NCBI RefSeq assembly: GCF_905233635.1
Contig: NZ_CAJODG010000037.1
Span: forward strand, 1 to 31,538
Origin: Selenomonas sp. AE3005
GTDB lineage: Bacteria > Bacillota > Negativicutes > Selenomonadales > Selenomonadaceae
DNA: 31,538 bases
Reading direction: 5' to 3'
In this document: in pieces, positions 9,075-16,705 of the stretch
Numbering within the stretch: the stretch's first letter is position 1
How the letters are laid out: every line of letters begins with the position of its first letter
The notes under the pieces: generated by a model
What the model saw: the letters and a program-made list of their open reading frames with translations, nothing else
What the model was told of the DNA's origin: nothing
Database searches by the model: none
Position numbers and translations under genes: made by a program

Positions 9075-10353
9075 TGGTAGCCGTCTCTCCTATCATGTCT
9101 AATTTGAATAATTTCCGCATAGCATCGATATAGAACTGTTCATTTTCCGTACCAGCGGAGGCGTTGAGTTTCATCATGGGCATGCGCAGAATCTTGCGCA
9201 CAATCATGCGGCTCATGTGTTCCACCTGCCGCCATTCATCATCTGTAAGGTCCGGCAGTTTGGAGCTGGCCCGTTTGACCTCACGCTGGCGAATGCGCTC
9301 GCAGCGGTCAGATAACAGAGCCATCAGCGGACGGAACGACAGGTACTGGAACTTATCCTCAATGGACGCCACTTCCTCGGCCACAATTATTTCCGCCTGT
9401 CTGGCCTCCTGCCGGCGTTCCTCGATGTGTTCATCTACCACTTCTTCCAAAGCGTCGATATTATAAAGTGTCACGCCCTTGATATCGCCCACTTCCGGGT
9501 CCACATCACGCGGCACGGCAATGTCAATCAAAAACAGAGGACGTCCCTTACGTTTGGACATCAGCTGCCGCGTTTCCCAAGGCTTGATGACATAATGCGG
9601 CGCCCCCGTAGAAGTGACAATCACATCTACGTCCACAGCCCGTTTCATCGCCTCGTCAAAGGGAACAGCCTCGCCATTAAACTGCTCAGCCAACAGCTGT
9701 GCCCGTTCAATATGACGGTTGGCCACATAGATTTTCTTTACGCCACGGGAAATTAAATGCTGCGCCGTGAGTTCGGCCATCTTCCCGGCACCAAAAATCA
9801 GCGCACTGGCCTCATGCAGTTCGCCCAAAGCCTCCCGGGCCAGCTCCACAGCGGCGTAACTGACCGATACGGAATTAAACTGAATTCTCGTTTCCGTACG
9901 CACACGCTTGCCCGTGGCAATCGCCCGATGGAACAATGTATTGAGTACCGTACTGGTAGTACCGGCCTCCCGGCCCATGGCATAGGCCTCCTTAACCTGC
10001 GAAAGAATCTGTCCTTCGCCCAGTACCAAAGAATCAAGACTTGACGCTACCCGGAACAAATGCTCAATGCATTCTTCATTGACGTAAGTATAAAGATATT
10101 CGTCTATATCTTCTTCATTCCCCGTCAAATCAAACAGAAACTGCTTCAAGGTGGCTAAATCCCTTTGGGCATCGTCCACCACTGCATACATTTCACTGCG
10201 ATTGCAGGTGGAGAGTACAACCGCCTCTAAAATCCCCTCATAGGTTCCCAGATTCGCCAGGCCATTTTTCACTGCTGCTTTGGGAATGGAAAACCTTTCC
10301 CGGACATCAACAGGTGCCGTCTTGTGATTTAATCCCAGCATTAGCAATTCCAT
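9034..10353 (-). CDS. hemA: Glutamyl-tRNA reductase HemA
   Basis: This enzyme reduces glutamyl-tRNA(Glu) to glutamate-1-semialdehyde, the first committed step of the C5 tetrapyrrole pathway and usually its control point. The 439 aa begin LGLNHKTAPVDVRERFSI, with the catalytic cysteine C50 in VLSTCNRSE. SLVLGEGQILSQVKEAY, the NADPH-binding GAGKMAEL and a C-terminal dimerisation helix region are also present. The ATG has GGAGGAAGAGG upstream and overlaps the end of sirC by 47 nt. Both flanking overlaps suggest the whole set is translated as a coupled block. Confidence 0.97.
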   Translation of the reverse strand: MELLMLGLNHKTAPVDVRERFSIPKAAVKNGLANLGTYEGILEAVVLSTCNRSEMYAVVDDAQRDLATLKQFLFDLTGNEEDIDEYLYTYVNEECIEHLFRVASSLDSLVLGEGQILSQVKEAYAMGREAGTTSTVLNTLFHRAIATGKRVRTETRIQFNSVSVSYAAVELAREALGELHEASALIFGAGKMAELTAQHLISRGVKKIYVANRHIERAQLLAEQFNGEAVPFDEAMKRAVDVDVIVTSTGAPHYVIKPWETRQLMSKRKGRPLFLIDIAVPRDVDPEVGDIKGVTLYNIDALEEVVDEHIEERRQEARQAEIIVAEEVASIEDKFQYLSFRPLMALLSDRCERIRQREVKRASSKLPDLTDDEWRQVEHMSRMIVRKILRMPMMKLNASAGTENEQFYIDAMRKLFKLDMIGETATSEERHNRYRYAEQ

Positions 10354-10969
10354 TTCTTACCTCTTCCTCCGCCTGGTCCAAATGACCATCTCTCACCAAA
10401 TCTATAATACCATCGCTAAGAGCCAGCCGCCACAAGCGTTCATGTTCCCTGCTGCCGCCAGGAATCTCCTTTACCTCCTGACGCAAGGCTGCCAGCCGTA
10501 CCAAAAATTCACCAAAATACACCGGGTATTCCCTCTCCAGCCGCTCACGCAGGAGTTTGGCAAAGGCAGGACTCACACCGCCGGTAGAAACAGTCAGCAG
10601 CAAATCCCCCCGCTCAATATGGGAAGGTACCGTAAAATCCGTCTGCTCCGGCAAAGCCGCCGCATTGACCAGAGCCCCCAGCTGCCGTGCCTCGCTAAGG
10701 GCCGCCTGATTGGCCGCTTTATCATCTGCCGTACAAAACACCAAAAGCGGTGCCAGCGCCTGCAGCATACCATGCTGGTACGATTCCTGCAGCCATTTTA
10801 TCCGCCCGGCGGCAGCCAGCTTTTGCAGGCTGTCGGCAATTTGTGGTGCAATAACCGTCACCTGGGCACCGGCAGCCAGCAAGCCGGCAGCTTTGCGGGC
10901 TGCCACCTGTCCACCGCCGATGATGGCACATTTCCTGCCTTCCAGTTCCAAATTCAGCGGATAAAGCAC
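10307..10969 (-). CDS. Precorrin-2 dehydrogenase (SirC/Met8/CysG-N type)
   Basis: This protein probably oxidises precorrin-2 to sirohydrochlorin with NAD+, and may also chelate iron as Met8 and CysG do. The N-terminus YPLNLELEGRKCAIIGGGQV carries the NAD-binding GGGxVAxRKxxGLL motif, and DFTVPSHIERGDLLLTVSTGG is the family's central signature. I start at GTG 10969 (VLYPLN) because GGAAGG lies the right distance upstream. A GTG 15 nt further up (10984) has no ribosome site. It is first in the hem operon and overlaps hemA. Together with CobA in the same operon it feeds siroheme or cobalamin synthesis. Confidence 0.92.
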   Translation of the reverse strand: MLYPLNLELEGRKCAIIGGGQVAARKAAGLLAAGAQVTVIAPQIADSLQKLAAAGRIKWLQESYQHGMLQALAPLLVFCTADDKAANQAALSEARQLGALVNAAALPEQTDFTVPSHIERGDLLLTVSTGGVSPAFAKLLRERLEREYPVYFGEFLVRLAALRQEVKEIPGGSREHERLWRLALSDGIIDLVRDGHLDQAEEEVRNGIANAGIKSQDGTC

Positions 10970-11008
10970 CTTATCACCTTCCACTTTGCCGTTTGTGAAT
11001 ACCTCTCA

Positions 11009-11049
11009 ATTACGAATCTAATTCATAATTTTATACTGCTTTTATTATA
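11009..11049 (-). promoter_or_regulatory. hem operon promoter region with an imperfect palindrome
   Basis: On the minus strand a perfect -10 box TATAAT (11049-11044) lies about 75 nt before the sirC start. No good -35 hexamer is visible at 17 nt (a T-run from the upstream terminator occupies it). Just downstream is an imperfect inverted repeat, ATTATGAAT-TAG-ATTCGTAAT (11029-11009, one mismatch per arm), placed where a repressor could block the start. Spacing and sequence do not clearly match Fur, PerR or Rex sites as I know them. Confidence 0.5.
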
Positions 11050-11068
11050 CCCTATACAGCCATGAAAA

Positions 11069-11105
11069 AAAAGCAGAAATCAACAATTTTTCGACTTCTG
11101 CTTTT
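11069..11105 (-). terminator. Rho-independent terminator upstream of the hem promoter
   Basis: A 13-bp stem with one G-T pair (AAAAGCAGAAGTC with GATTTCTGCTTTT, minus strand) is followed by a T run (11068-11065). It ends transcription of the small frameshifted reading frame at 11125-11267 before the hem promoter begins. Confidence 0.85.
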
Positions 11106-11124
11106 GGAGATTTATACAAGAAAA

Positions 11125-11267
11125 TCAGGCGAAGTATTTCTCTTCTTCCAGCATATTATTCTCCCTGGCCAGAAAAATTCCGCCAATGACCACAAAGGTT
11201 ACACAGCTGCCCCACAAGGCCGTACGCAGAATACGACGTTATAACGCCGTTGTTCCAGTTTTGCCAT
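11125..11267 (-). pseudogene. Small single-pass membrane protein, apparently frameshifted
   Basis: From ATG 11267 (GAGGAAG upstream) the frame reads MAKLEQRRYN and then goes out of phase near 11238-11230. The adjacent frame then reads ILRTALWGSCVTFVVIGGIF, a convincing hydrophobic helix, and ends ...EEEKYFA with TGA at 11127-11125. One added base near 11238 would join them into a 47-aa basic-start, one-helix protein. It lies between two terminators (11363-11381 and 11069-11105). It could be a decayed gene, a sequencing error, or a short peptide using an unusual start after the shift. Family unknown. Confidence 0.4.
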
Positions 11268-11362
11268 AGGCAAAACTTCCTCTTGGCGTTTCAACGAGGT
11301 GGGAGATATGCTCGCCGCCTGTTTTGGTATTCGTGGGACATTTTCTTGCCTCGTTATAAAAA

Positions 11363-11381
11363 TGGGGCTTTGACAGCCCCA
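11363..11381 (-). terminator. Terminator after the secretin/response-regulator operon
   Basis: The 7-bp stem TGGGGCT/AGCCCCA around GTCAA is followed on the minus strand by TTTTTAT. It begins five bases past the stop codon of the response regulator. Confidence 0.85.
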
Positions 11382-11385
11382 CAAT

Positions 11386-12057
11386 TCAATCCAAAGATAT
11401 GATTTTATTTTTCAGCACATAGACCAGTGCCTGTGTCCGGTCCTCCACCTTCAGTTTCCGCAGAACCCTGGTCATGTGATTTTTAACCGTTTTTTCACTC
11501 AGGCCCAATGCCGTGGCGATATCCTGATTAGAATATCCTTTGGCCACGCATTCCAATACATCCATTTCCCGGGCCGTAAGGCGTTCACCACGGCTTTCAT
11601 CCAGCATTTCCTTGGCCCGCGTTTCCACATCATCAGTTACGGAGGTACTGCCAAACAAGCGTTCCGCAAGCTGCGGATAAACAAAGGGATTACCGTCATT
11701 TACCATGTGAATGGCCTTCACCAGCACCGCCGGCTCTACATCTTTCAGCAGATAGCCCAGCGCACCATTTTTCAGCATTTCCAGCACATAATTGTCGCTG
11801 TCGTGGATAGTGAGGGCAATGATTTTCGTTTCACACTCAGCCTGCTTTAACTGGGTTACAACCTCCAAACCGCTGAGTCCAGGCATATTGATATCGAGCA
11901 GCAGAATGTCCGGTTGCAGCATCAAGGTCCGGGCCACGGCCTCCTGACCGTCCTCAGCCTCACCGATGACCTCAAAACCGTCCTCAAAGTTCAGTACACG
12001 CTTTATCCCTTGCCGCAACAGCGTATGGTCATCTGCTATCAGTATCTTTATTGCCAT
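11386..12057 (-). CDS. Orphan NarL/LuxR-family response regulator
   Basis: This is a DNA-binding two-component regulator of 223 aa. The receiver domain (1-120) has the acidic pair D9/D10, the phosphorylated D55 in LLLDINMPG, and K105 in YLLKD. The LuxR-type helix-turn-helix (159-215) begins LTAREMDVLECVAKGYSNQDIA-like and resembles DegU/LiaR/NarL. No histidine kinase is next to it. It starts 28 nt after the secretin gene ends, with no terminator between, so it is probably cotranscribed with the PilP/PilQ-like pair. It might control surface structures or competence, but no target can be read from the sequence. Confidence 0.9.
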   Translation of the reverse strand: MAIKILIADDHTLLRQGIKRVLNFEDGFEVIGEAEDGQEAVARTLMLQPDILLLDINMPGLSGLEVVTQLKQAECETKIIALTIHDSDNYVLEMLKNGALGYLLKDVEPAVLVKAIHMVNDGNPFVYPQLAERLFGSTSVTDDVETRAKEMLDESRGERLTAREMDVLECVAKGYSNQDIATALGLSEKTVKNHMTRVLRKLKVEDRTQALVYVLKNKIISLD

Positions 12058-12085
12058 GATTCCAGCCCTCCATATTCATTCATAA

Positions 12086-13420
12086 CTACGATTTAGGCAG
12101 CACGTGAGCTTTGAGGAAAATCATAACCTCCGACTCCGTGTGACTATGTTGTACATGTTTAAAAAACGCGCCTAATATAGGGATATCCCCTAAAAAGGGT
12201 ATCTTGCTCATGGTACGTGAATCCTCACTGCCAATGAGGCCGCCGATAACCATGGTTTCCCCGTCCTGCAGGCGCACGGTTGTATCAGCACTGCGCTTTT
12301 GAAAGCGATACGCCTTCAAATCCGTGACAAACTCCGGCGTGCTGACCTCAGTGTGCACCTGAGCCGTTATTTCGCCATTGGCATTTACACGCGGCGTACA
12401 CCGCAGGATAATTCCGGCCTGACGGTATGTCACCGTCGTGGTCGTGGTGGAATCCGTTACCGACTGAGTAGGCACCGGCACATCACCGCCAATGTTAATC
12501 ACAGCCTCATGCCCCTGAATGGTGGTGATATTAGGGCGGGCCAATATATCCGCCTTGCCATCTGACAACAGGGCATTCAGCTTGGCACCAAAGTAAAATT
12601 CAAAGGGATATCCTTCCGGCCCGCGGCCGAATTGAATAATTCCGGGAATATTACCCGTTTTCCCTTTATATGAGCGTTTGGTATCGTAATCAATGCGCTC
12701 ATTACTTTTACCGGCATTATGATAAGTCTTGCTGTGTTCCGGGTAATTGGGCAGCTTGGACCATTCCCATTCTATGCCCAGGTCCTTGGCGGCATTCTTG
12801 GATAATGCCACTACTTTGGCCTCCAGCAACACCTGCTCAGCCGGCACATCCAGCCGTCTAAGAACCGTATCCAGTTCACGGGCCTCAGCCTCCGTCCCGT
12901 AAAAGACCACCGATTCCGTGGCATCGTCCACAATAACGCGCTGCTTTTCTGCATTACTGCTGTCAGCCGGTTTAACCTGCGCAGACTTGCCATCAGTTTT
13001 ATCTTTCGTCAGATTATCTGATTTTCCTGCCAACGATAAAGATAAATTTGCCACTCTGGCCAAATCATGGGGATTAGCATAGCGTGACTTATAGACATGC
13101 ACCCGGCGGTTGCGGCCGTTCTTGGCCGGTGATGTTACCACATAGACATTATCATAGCGTTCGAGCAGCAGGCCCTGCGAGGCAGCCACCAGCTCCATAA
13201 TACGCTGCGGTTCCTCCTCAATCCGCAGGGTAACTTTGCCCAGAGCAGCATCGCCTAAAATCAGATTATAACCTCCCAGCCGGGCAGCTGACATCAGCAC
13301 AGCGCCGGCGTCGGCGTCCTGTACGTTCATATGTACTGGCTCAGCACCGCACCAGGCAGCACTCCCCCAAAGCCAGCCTAACAAACAACTGCCGATAATT
13401 CTCTGCCAAAGACGTATCAT
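12086..13420 (-). CDS. PilQ/GspD-family outer-membrane secretin
   Basis: This is a ring-forming outer-membrane channel of type IV pilus or type II secretion kind. The 444 aa have a signal peptide (about 1-25, ending AAWCGA), a short N0/STN-like domain (27-95) and a secretin_N-type domain with VHVYKSRYANPHDLARV and a low-complexity linker near 130-155. The secretin barrel core (about 260-442) includes GGDVPVP, GIILRCTPRVN, GETMVIGGLIG and KIPFLGDIPILGAFFKH. It is short for PilQ but all core motifs are present. It overlaps the upstream PilP-like gene by 4 nt. A secretin in a Firmicute implies an outer membrane, consistent with Negativicutes. No other pilus genes are in the window. Confidence 0.9.
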   Translation of the reverse strand: MIRLWQRIIGSCLLGWLWGSAAWCGAEPVHMNVQDADAGAVLMSAARLGGYNLILGDAALGKVTLRIEEEPQRIMELVAASQGLLLERYDNVYVVTSPAKNGRNRRVHVYKSRYANPHDLARVANLSLSLAGKSDNLTKDKTDGKSAQVKPADSSNAEKQRVIVDDATESVVFYGTEAEARELDTVLRRLDVPAEQVLLEAKVVALSKNAAKDLGIEWEWSKLPNYPEHSKTYHNAGKSNERIDYDTKRSYKGKTGNIPGIIQFGRGPEGYPFEFYFGAKLNALLSDGKADILARPNITTIQGHEAVINIGGDVPVPTQSVTDSTTTTTVTYRQAGIILRCTPRVNANGEITAQVHTEVSTPEFVTDLKAYRFQKRSADTTVRLQDGETMVIGGLIGSEDSRTMSKIPFLGDIPILGAFFKHVQHSHTESEVMIFLKAHVLPKS

Positions 13421-13983
13421 TTTTCCCCAGCCCCTTCCCTATCGAATGTTATCGCTAAATTACGCTCCTGTCCGTCACGGCAGGCCACCACTGAGGACGT
13501 GCCAATGGCTGTAATCTGCCAGCCCTGCACCGTCTCACCAGCTGCAACAGCCGCCGTCGTGCCGCCCACACGTACCAGAGCCAGCCGCCCACCGGCTCCC
13601 TCAGCGATTCCACACAGGACAATATCATCAACGGCCTTAGATTTTGCCGGCTGTGCCTGTACCGGCGGTGCTGACGGCGCGGCCTTGGCTGTATCTTTCC
13701 CACCTGACAGCGCCGGTTCTTCCGGCACAGCTGCCAGCCTTCCGGCCTCCGCCTCTGTTTCATGCAGCAGGGAAAATGGATTACGCAGCGGCTTGCTGTT
13801 ATCTGTCTCAGCCAGTCCCTTAACCTCTGCCGGCCCTTGTCCGGCTTTATTCCTTTCAGGTTCTTTTTGCAGCACAACAGGAGGCTCCGGCGTCTCATTA
13901 ACACACCAAGCCCCTGTTAGCAGCAACAGCAAAAGTACCACTCCAGCCAACGGCTTACGCCAGTTCCGTTGCTGCAAATCCAT
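13417..13983 (-). CDS. PilP-like secretin partner lipoprotein or anchored protein
   Basis: The 188-aa protein has an N-terminal membrane anchor (LAGVVLLLLLLTGAWC, residues about 10-25). A Pro/Ala/Glu-rich linker with NPFSLLHE follows, and then a small beta domain at the C-terminus (DDIVLCGIAEGAGGRLALVRV, GETVQGWQITAIG). The NPF and ...LVRVGG...V..GE..Q.W.I..I pattern is that of PilP/GspC-type periplasmic partners of secretins, and it sits directly before a secretin with a 4-nt overlap. I start at ATG 13983, which has AAGGCGG upstream, rather than the in-frame ATG at 14004. If the cysteine at the end of the hydrophobic segment is lipidated it would be a lipoprotein; the lipobox is imperfect. 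Confidence 0.7.
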   Translation of the reverse strand: MDLQQRNWRKPLAGVVLLLLLLTGAWCVNETPEPPVVLQKEPERNKAGQGPAEVKGLAETDNSKPLRNPFSLLHETEAEAGRLAAVPEEPALSGGKDTAKAAPSAPPVQAQPAKSKAVDDIVLCGIAEGAGGRLALVRVGGTTAAVAAGETVQGWQITAIGTSSVVACRDGQERNLAITFDREGAGEK

Positions 13984-14027
13984 ACTACCGCCTTCTTTGT
14001 CCATGTATGATGGAAATATTTTAATAT

Positions 14028-14033
14028 ATTATA
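14028..14033 (-). promoter_or_regulatory. -10 box of the PilP/PilQ-like operon
   Basis: A perfect TATAAT on the minus strand lies about 45 nt before the chosen start of the PilP-like gene, in an AT-rich gap after a hairpin at 14070-14099. The -35 region (TGGAAA at 17 nt) is weak, so the promoter may need an activator. Confidence 0.4.
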
Positions 14034-14069
14034 CTCTATATGATGTTATTTTTCCACCCCCAACAGCAA

Positions 14070-14099
14070 CAGACCGCTGTCCCAGAGGACAGCGGTCTG
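14070..14099 (-). terminator. Hairpin terminator after sstT
   Basis: A perfect 13-bp stem, CAGACCGCTGTCC with GGACAGCGGTCTG, surrounds a 4-nt loop, 11 nt beyond the sstT stop. The following T tract is poor (TTGCTGTTGG), so termination may be partial, or the hairpin may mainly protect the 3' end. Confidence 0.7.
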
Positions 14100-14110
14100 A
14101 ATCTTAACTA

Positions 14111-15358
14111 TCAGTCTTTTGCTACCAAATCTTCAGCCGTCAACGTTCCTTCTTTGGCCTTTTGAGCCAGTTCCGCCGTAGCGGTAAAGAGCACATCACT
14201 GGAACTGTTGAGCGCCGTTTCACAGGAATCCTGCAGCACGCCGATAATGAAACCGACGCCTACCACCTGCATGGCAATATCATTGCTGATACCGAAAGAG
14301 GAGCAGGCCACCGGAATGAGCAGCAGGGAACCGCCAGCTACGCCGGAGGCACCGCAGGCACCCACAGTGGCGATTATGCACAGCAGCAGCGCCGTGGGCA
14401 AATCCACATTGATGCCCAAAGTGTGGGCACAGGCCAGTGAGAGAACCGCAATGGTAATCGCGGCACCGCTCATGTTGATGGTAGCGCCCAGCGGAATGGA
14501 GATGGAATACGTATCCTTGTTGAGGTGCAGACGCTCGCAGAGTTCCATATTCACGGGGATATTAGCTGCCGAGCTGCGCGTAAAGAAGGCGTAAATACCG
14601 CTTTCACGCAGCGTGGTAAGCACCAGCGGATAAGGATTGCGATGAAGGTGCAGATACACAATCAACGGATTCATGATGAGGGCCACGGAGAAGAATGCCC
14701 CCAACAGAACGGCCAGCAGATGGAAGTACCCCATTATAGCCTCTGCGCCATTGGTACCGATGGCATCCGCCACCAGCCCCATAATCCCGAAGGGCGCCAG
14801 ACGGATTACCCATTGCACCAGCTTCGTTACAGCCTTGGCAAAATCATTCAGCGCAGCCTTGGTCGTATCCGATGCGCTATGCAGAGCAACGCCCGTCAGC
14901 ACACCCCATGCCAGAATACCGATGTAATTGGCGCTGGCAATGGCATGAATGGGGTTATCCACCACATTAAGCACCAGATTGTGCAAGACCTCCAAAATCC
15001 CGCTCGGCGGCGTGAGTTTTGCATCAGCCAGCTGCAGGTGCAGCGTGGTGGGGAACGCAAAAGAATATGCTACAGCCACCAGTGATGCCAGGAAAGTTGC
15101 AATGACATACAACTTAACAATCGGCCGCATGGACGCACTGGCATCAGCATTTTTCTGCGCCATGGCATTCATGACCAGCACAAACACTAAAACCGGTGCA
15201 ACACCTTTCAAGGCCCTGACAAACAAATCGCCCAAAATAGCCACCAACGGCACCATCTGCGGTGCTGTCAATGCTATGACAATACCGATTACCAACCCGA
15301 CAGCGATTAGCTTGATAAGGGCAGTTTCCTGATACTTTCTGCCAATTTTTCTGAACAC
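14111..15358 (-). CDS. sstT: Serine/threonine:Na+ symporter SstT
   Basis: This is an inner-membrane symporter of the dicarboxylate/amino acid:cation (DAACS) family importing serine and threonine with sodium. The 415 aa, about eight helices plus hairpins, match the SstT length. Landmarks are GDLFVRALKGVAPVLVFVLVMNAMA, the serine-rich FFTRSSAANIPVNM hairpin, GATINMSGAAITI and CGASGVAGGSLLLIPVACS. The reading frame could start 42 nt earlier, but the best ribosome site (AGGGAGG) is placed for GTG 15358, which gives the same N-terminus length as known SstT proteins. It has its own strong promoter at 15419-15447. Confidence 0.9.
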   Translation of the reverse strand: MFRKIGRKYQETALIKLIAVGLVIGIVIALTAPQMVPLVAILGDLFVRALKGVAPVLVFVLVMNAMAQKNADASASMRPIVKLYVIATFLASLVAVAYSFAFPTTLHLQLADAKLTPPSGILEVLHNLVLNVVDNPIHAIASANYIGILAWGVLTGVALHSASDTTKAALNDFAKAVTKLVQWVIRLAPFGIMGLVADAIGTNGAEAIMGYFHLLAVLLGAFFSVALIMNPLIVYLHLHRNPYPLVLTTLRESGIYAFFTRSSAANIPVNMELCERLHLNKDTYSISIPLGATINMSGAAITIAVLSLACAHTLGINVDLPTALLLCIIATVGACGASGVAGGSLLLIPVACSSFGISNDIAMQVVGVGFIIGVLQDSCETALNSSSDVLFTATAELAQKAKEGTLTAEDLVAKD

Positions 15359-15418
15359 GCTAATCATCCTCCCTAAATATTTTGTAATAAGTGCGTTCAT
15401 CTATAAGATACATCTGTT

Positions 15419-15447
15419 AGTATATATCAAACATTACACTTTGACAA
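15419..15447 (-). promoter_or_regulatory. Sigma-70 type promoter of sstT
   Basis: On the minus strand TTGTCA (15447-15442), a 17-nt spacer and TATACT (15424-15419) lie about 60 nt before the sstT start. The spacer end and -10 form TTGATATATACTA, a 13-mer that recurs exactly at the promoter proposed at 20378-20406. Confidence 0.75.
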
Positions 15448-15501
15448 GGTCTTAGATGTAAAAATGTTTATTTACGGTGAACTTTTGCTATTATATAAAA
15501 A

Positions 15502-15538
15502 GAGTCGCGTACACATTTACCAGACATGTACACGACTC
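15502..15538 (-). terminator. Terminator after rmlD
   Basis: A hairpin with GAGTCG...CGACTC outer arms and GTACA/TGTAC inner pairs is followed on the minus strand by TTTTTATATAA. It starts 16 nt beyond the rmlD stop. Confidence 0.85.
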
Positions 15539-15553
15539 GCGAACGCTATCAAA

Positions 15554-16411
15554 TTATAAGGTGTCAACACTTTGCAATTCTATTAAATACCGTCCCACAG
15601 CATCCTGCCAGCGCGGCAAAAGAGAAAAGCCAGCCGCCGTCAATGACGCCTTGCTCAGCCGGGAATTTTTCGGCCGCTGTGCCTTGGTGGGATAAGCACT
15701 TGACGGTACCGGGGTAACCGTGACCTCTTTTCCGGCCTGACGGAATACTTCCTCCGCCAGCTCCGCCCAGGAGCATACGCCTTCATTGGTAGCATGATAA
15801 ATACCATATTTTTCCGTGGCAGCCATATCCGCCAGTAAAACCGCCAAATCCCGGGTATATGTCGGCGAGCCAATCTGGTCATCCACTACCGTCAGTTCCT
15901 TGTGACCGGCAGCCAGATTCAGCATGGTGCGAATGAAGTTTTTGCCATTGATGCCAAACACCCAGGAAATACGTACAATGAAGTATTTCGTGAGCAGTTC
16001 CTGCACAGCCTGCTCACCGGCCAGTTTTGACCGGCCATAAACATTTACAGGCCCCTTGGTATCAGCCACTTCATAATCAGCTTCCCCTTCCCCGGGGAAT
16101 ACGTAATCCGTACTGATATAAATAAGTTTCGCATCTATATCCTGGCAAGCCTGCGCAATGTACCGGGTTCCGTCCGCATTGACAGCCATGCACACATCCT
16201 GCTCGTCCTCAGCCTTATCTACAGCCGTATAGGCTGCCGCATGAATCACTACGTCCGGCCTGTATTCCGCAAGATAATTTTTTACGGCCGTTTCATCTGT
16301 AAGGGAAAAATCCCGGCTGGACACGCCCCGGACTTCTACGCCCCGGCTCATAAACTCGTTTACACAATCGTGTCCCAGCTGACCGGTCACACCCGTGACC
16401 AAAACCTTCAT
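15554..16411 (-). CDS. rmlD: dTDP-4-dehydrorhamnose reductase RmlD
   Basis: This enzyme reduces dTDP-4-keto-L-rhamnose to dTDP-L-rhamnose for surface polysaccharide. The 285 aa are an extended short-chain reductase. They carry the nucleotide motif GVTGQLG (7-13), VIHAAAYTAVDKAE, the catalytic YISTDYVF region and YGRSK (Y125, K129). VRISWVFG, GIYHATNEG and RPKNSRLSK also fit RmlD. ATG 16411 (MKVLVTG) is chosen over an ATG 27 nt upstream because it gives the family N-terminus. The other rml genes are not adjacent. The terminator at 15502 makes it a single-gene unit. Confidence 0.93.
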   Translation of the reverse strand: MKVLVTGVTGQLGHDCVNEFMSRGVEVRGVSSRDFSLTDETAVKNYLAEYRPDVVIHAAAYTAVDKAEDEQDVCMAVNADGTRYIAQACQDIDAKLIYISTDYVFPGEGEADYEVADTKGPVNVYGRSKLAGEQAVQELLTKYFIVRISWVFGINGKNFIRTMLNLAAGHKELTVVDDQIGSPTYTRDLAVLLADMAATEKYGIYHATNEGVCSWAELAEEVFRQAGKEVTVTPVPSSAYPTKAQRPKNSRLSKASLTAAGFSLLPRWQDAVGRYLIELQSVDTL

Positions 16412-16518
16412 AGACCTATCATCCTTTCCTGTAGTCACCAGTTTCTTTTTTCCAATATTGATGTTAATTCTACACTAATTAACAAAATCCTGCTGTATAA
16501 GAAAAAAGCCTTTCCATA

Positions 16519-16641
16519 ATGGAAGTTGGTTATCACAATCGGCTTATTGACAGCGCGAACGTAAACATCCTCACCACTCACGGCGACGATATCGCTAGAG
16601 CCATCGCGCGAGGGGTGACGGATTACGGGCAGGGGATTTGA
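16519..16641 (+). pseudogene. Short reading frame resembling the C-terminal tail of a phage structural protein
   Basis: A 40-codon frame on the plus strand reads MEVGYHNRLIDSANVNILTT and continues HGDDIARAIARGVTDYGQGI. The pattern of a beta strand ending in a T/N-rich stretch followed by a DDIARAIARG helix resembles the extreme C-terminus of phage tail tape-measure proteins. There is no ribosome site and a stop lies just upstream in frame, so if it is real homology it is a remnant. GC content is higher than in the surrounding island. The resemblance is my judgement only. Confidence 0.25.
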
Positions 16642-16654
16642 CCGGTCAAAACAT

Positions 16655-16696
16655 AAAAATACCGCTCTTGGAAATATTTCCGAGAGCGGTATTTTT
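16655..16696. terminator. Strong bidirectional hairpin terminator
   Basis: A 13-bp stem AAAAATACCGCTC/GAGCGGTATTTTT encloses the palindrome GGAAATATTTCC. T runs follow on both strands, so it can end transcripts from either side, including read-through from the RNA gene proposed at 16706-16804. Confidence 0.85.
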
Positions 16697-16705
16697 ATGA
16701 CAAGC

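Noticed and set aside
16378..16389. CTGACCGGTCAC near the rmlD start as another palindrome copy
   Set aside because: It encodes the conserved VTGQL of the nucleotide-binding motif, so the match is explained by coding.
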